DNA of 6,433 nucleotides from Opitutus sp. GAS368 (GTDB lineage: Bacteria; Verrucomicrobiota; Verrucomicrobiia; Opitutales; Opitutaceae): positions 1 to 6,433 of the forward strand of contig CAMAXB010000176.1 in the NCBI GenBank assembly GCA_945862035.1. The letters are read 5' to 3'. The notes beneath the pieces were generated by a model. The model saw nothing but the letters and a program-made list of their open reading frames with translations, did no database searches and was not told the origin of the DNA. The position numbers and the translations under genes are program-made. Below, piece by piece: positions 4,945 through 6,433 of the stretch (position 1 is the first letter of the stretch; the number at the start of each line of letters is the position of its first letter).

Positions 4945-6432
4945 TCAGTTCGCCGGTGCGGCGGAACCGTAGTACAGGCTGTTGAAGAACAGCTTGAAGG
5001 TGCCGTGGGTCGTGGCGCGGAAGGTCGCCTCAAGACCGAGCAGCACGAGCTTGCCGCTGCCGATACTGGCCTCATTGGCGACGCTGCCGCCCTGCAGGTA
5101 TTCTTGGCCATGGCCCCAGCCGCTGTAGAGCGGCGCCTTCTCGGTGAAGGTAATGACCGTGTTCACCTTCACGTTGGTGTCGGTGATCGGGCTGAAGACC
5201 GGGCTGTTGTCGAAGAAGATCATCCCATCCTTCGGCATACCGTAGGCGATCGGGTTGGTGTTGTCGATCGATGCGCGCAGGATGCCGCCGGGGATGTAGT
5301 ACTTCGTGCGGGGCAGCGGATCACCGTTCGCCTCGACGAGGTGATTCTTCACGGGCAGGCCCATCGCTGCGCCGATCGCAGCGGAGGAGCCGAGCGCGAC
5401 GATCGTGCCGCCCTGCTCAACAAAGGTCTTCAGCGGCGGAACGGTCCGGTTCTGCGTGATGTTGCCCAGCATGCCGCGGAATTCTTCCGGGAGCATTTCG
5501 GCGGGCGGGCTGAAACTGGCGCCGCCACCGCCCGACATGCCCATGCCGACGTACTGGGACATGCGGGACAGGATGCGGGACATGTCGGAGGAACGAGCGC
5601 CGGGGGCGAAGGTGTTTCCGGGGAATACGATCACGTCGAAACTGGCCCTGAGGTTGCCGGCATCGAGTACCTGCGGGAACACCGTCTCGAAGTTGAACTC
5701 GTACTGCTCGAGCAGCCAGCGGACCCAGCCGGACGGCATGACGCCTCCGTAGAGGTCAACCAAGCCAATGCGGATCGGCTTGAGCTTGAGCATCTCACCG
5801 GCCGGCTTGGCCGCGACGCCGATGGCGCCGACGCCGAGCTTGGCCGCGGCTTCATCGAGGACGGGCCGCACAGCGGCGGAGGCGGGGATCCAGAGCGTGC
5901 CGGTGCCGAGACCGACGCCGTCAACGGTGACTTCGCTCTTGAGCCAGAAGACCTCGGCGCCGGCCTTGAGCAGGCGGTTGGTGACGATGACCGAGTCGTT
6001 GATCTTGTGGCTGATCAGGTAGCCGGCCGGCGAAGCGACGCCGGTGATCCGGGCGGTGGGCGGGGCTTCGAGTTCGAACTCGGTGGCGACACGGGTGAAG
6101 GGTCCGTCAAAGTTTTCGAAGACGCGGTCGGCCTCCACGCCCATCTGATTCACGAGCGTCCAGCCCGCGGTGTCGTAGGGCGGGATGGGGGGGCCGCCCG
6201 GGAAGGCAAAATCGCTCGGGTGATCCTGCGGCTCGAACATATCCATCACGAACGGACGGTAGGCCTGGGCGGTCTTCACCACGTAGGAACCGGCCGGGTA
6301 GTTTTTACCCGCGACCGAGAAGGCGGCGTTCGCCTTGTGGACGTGGACGCCATTCTTGAGGAGGGCGTTGATGAATTTCACCGCGGTCGGGAAATCAGCC
6401 TGGGAGGCGGGGATGATGTAGCCGCGCGGATC
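4945..6432 (-). CDS. M14-family zinc carboxypeptidase homologue, C-terminal part only
   Basis: The frame is open from the window edge (first full codon at 6432-6430) to a TGA at 4947-4945, giving 495 residues. A GTG at 6381 is internal: the 17 preceding codons (DPRGYIIPASQADFPTAV) already match the family, so the real start is upstream of the window on the - strand. The visible part resembles the C-terminal half of large, usually secreted M14 peptidases: GSYVVKTAQAYRPFVMDMFE and PPIPPYDTAGWTL near the start, then from about residue 220 a class I glutamine-amidotransferase-like domain (IRIGLVDLYGG, GWVRWLLEQYEF, AGNLRASFDVIVFPGN, FVEQGGTIVALGSSA), ending in GKLVLLGLEATFRATTHGTF and FNSLYYG. 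The zinc-binding HxxE...H site and any signal peptide would lie outside the window, so activity cannot be judged. Residues about 282-307 hold a Met/Ser/Gly-rich low-complexity insert. Orientation is convergent with nrdA and the DUF4160 gene, and it has its own terminator. Family call likely; substrate unknown. Confidence 0.88.
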   Translation of the reverse strand, partial: DPRGYIIPASQADFPTAVKFINALLKNGVHVHKANAAFSVAGKNYPAGSYVVKTAQAYRPFVMDMFEPQDHPSDFAFPGGPPIPPYDTAGWTLVNQMGVEADRVFENFDGPFTRVATEFELEAPPTARITGVASPAGYLISHKINDSVIVTNRLLKAGAEVFWLKSEVTVDGVGLGTGTLWIPASAAVRPVLDEAAAKLGVGAIGVAAKPAGEMLKLKPIRIGLVDLYGGVMPSGWVRWLLEQYEFNFETVFPQVLDAGNLRASFDVIVFPGNTFAPGARSSDMSRILSRMSQYVGMGMSGGGGASFSPPAEMLPEEFRGMLGNITQNRTVPPLKTFVEQGGTIVALGSSAAIGAAMGLPVKNHLVEANGDPLPRTKYYIPGGILRASIDNTNPIAYGMPKDGMIFFDNSPVFSPITDTNVKVNTVITFTEKAPLYSGWGHGQEYLQGGSVANEASIGSGKLVLLGLEATFRATTHGTFKLFFNSLYYGSAAPAN

Positions 6433-6433
6433 G

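Overview
The window is GC-rich bacterial DNA carrying four protein genes: nrdB (3' part), nrdA (complete), a small DUF4160 gene (complete), and, on the opposite strand, the C-terminal part of a very large M14-type zinc carboxypeptidase homologue. The gene content, the Chlamydia-like ribonucleotide reductase (RNR), the C-rich third positions and the intergenic heptamer tracts suggest the PVC group. Verrucomicrobiota, and Opitutales-like members in particular, is my best guess. This is inference from sequence style and protein resemblance, not a database result.

Region 1 (1-4565) is the class I RNR locus, nrdB then nrdA on the + strand, ending in a clear intrinsic terminator. All six diiron-type metal ligands of NrdB are visible, but the radical-bearing tyrosine of class Ia enzymes is replaced by leucine. 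This points to a class Ic-like (Tyr-radical-independent, Mn/Fe type) R2 subunit. NrdA is long (1127 aa) because of two N-terminal ATP-cone domains, the first divergent, and a Gly/Ser/Pro-rich C-terminal linker. Together the two subunits should make deoxyribonucleotides for DNA synthesis. The 260-base gap between them is strongly pyrimidine-rich and is bounded by two period-7 repeat tracts in opposite orientation, which form a 26-base inverted repeat. A third period-7 tract lies inside nrdA, in the linker between the second ATP-cone and the R1 body.

Region 2 (4570-4890) holds a lower-GC DUF4160 gene that begins five bases after the nrdA terminator T-run. It ends inside a small repeat-rich patch containing two copies of a 14-base direct repeat. 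Its usual DUF2442-type partner is not present.

Region 3 (4892-6433) is read on the - strand: a terminator, then the C-terminal 495 residues of the M14-family homologue, including a glutamine-amidotransferase-like domain. Its catalytic zinc domain lies beyond the window. The RNR/DUF4160 side and the peptidase gene converge, and nothing suggests a functional link between them.

I see no defence system, mobile element with a transposase, CRISPR array or RNA gene. The most interesting points are the Leu-type R2 and the period-7 repeats.
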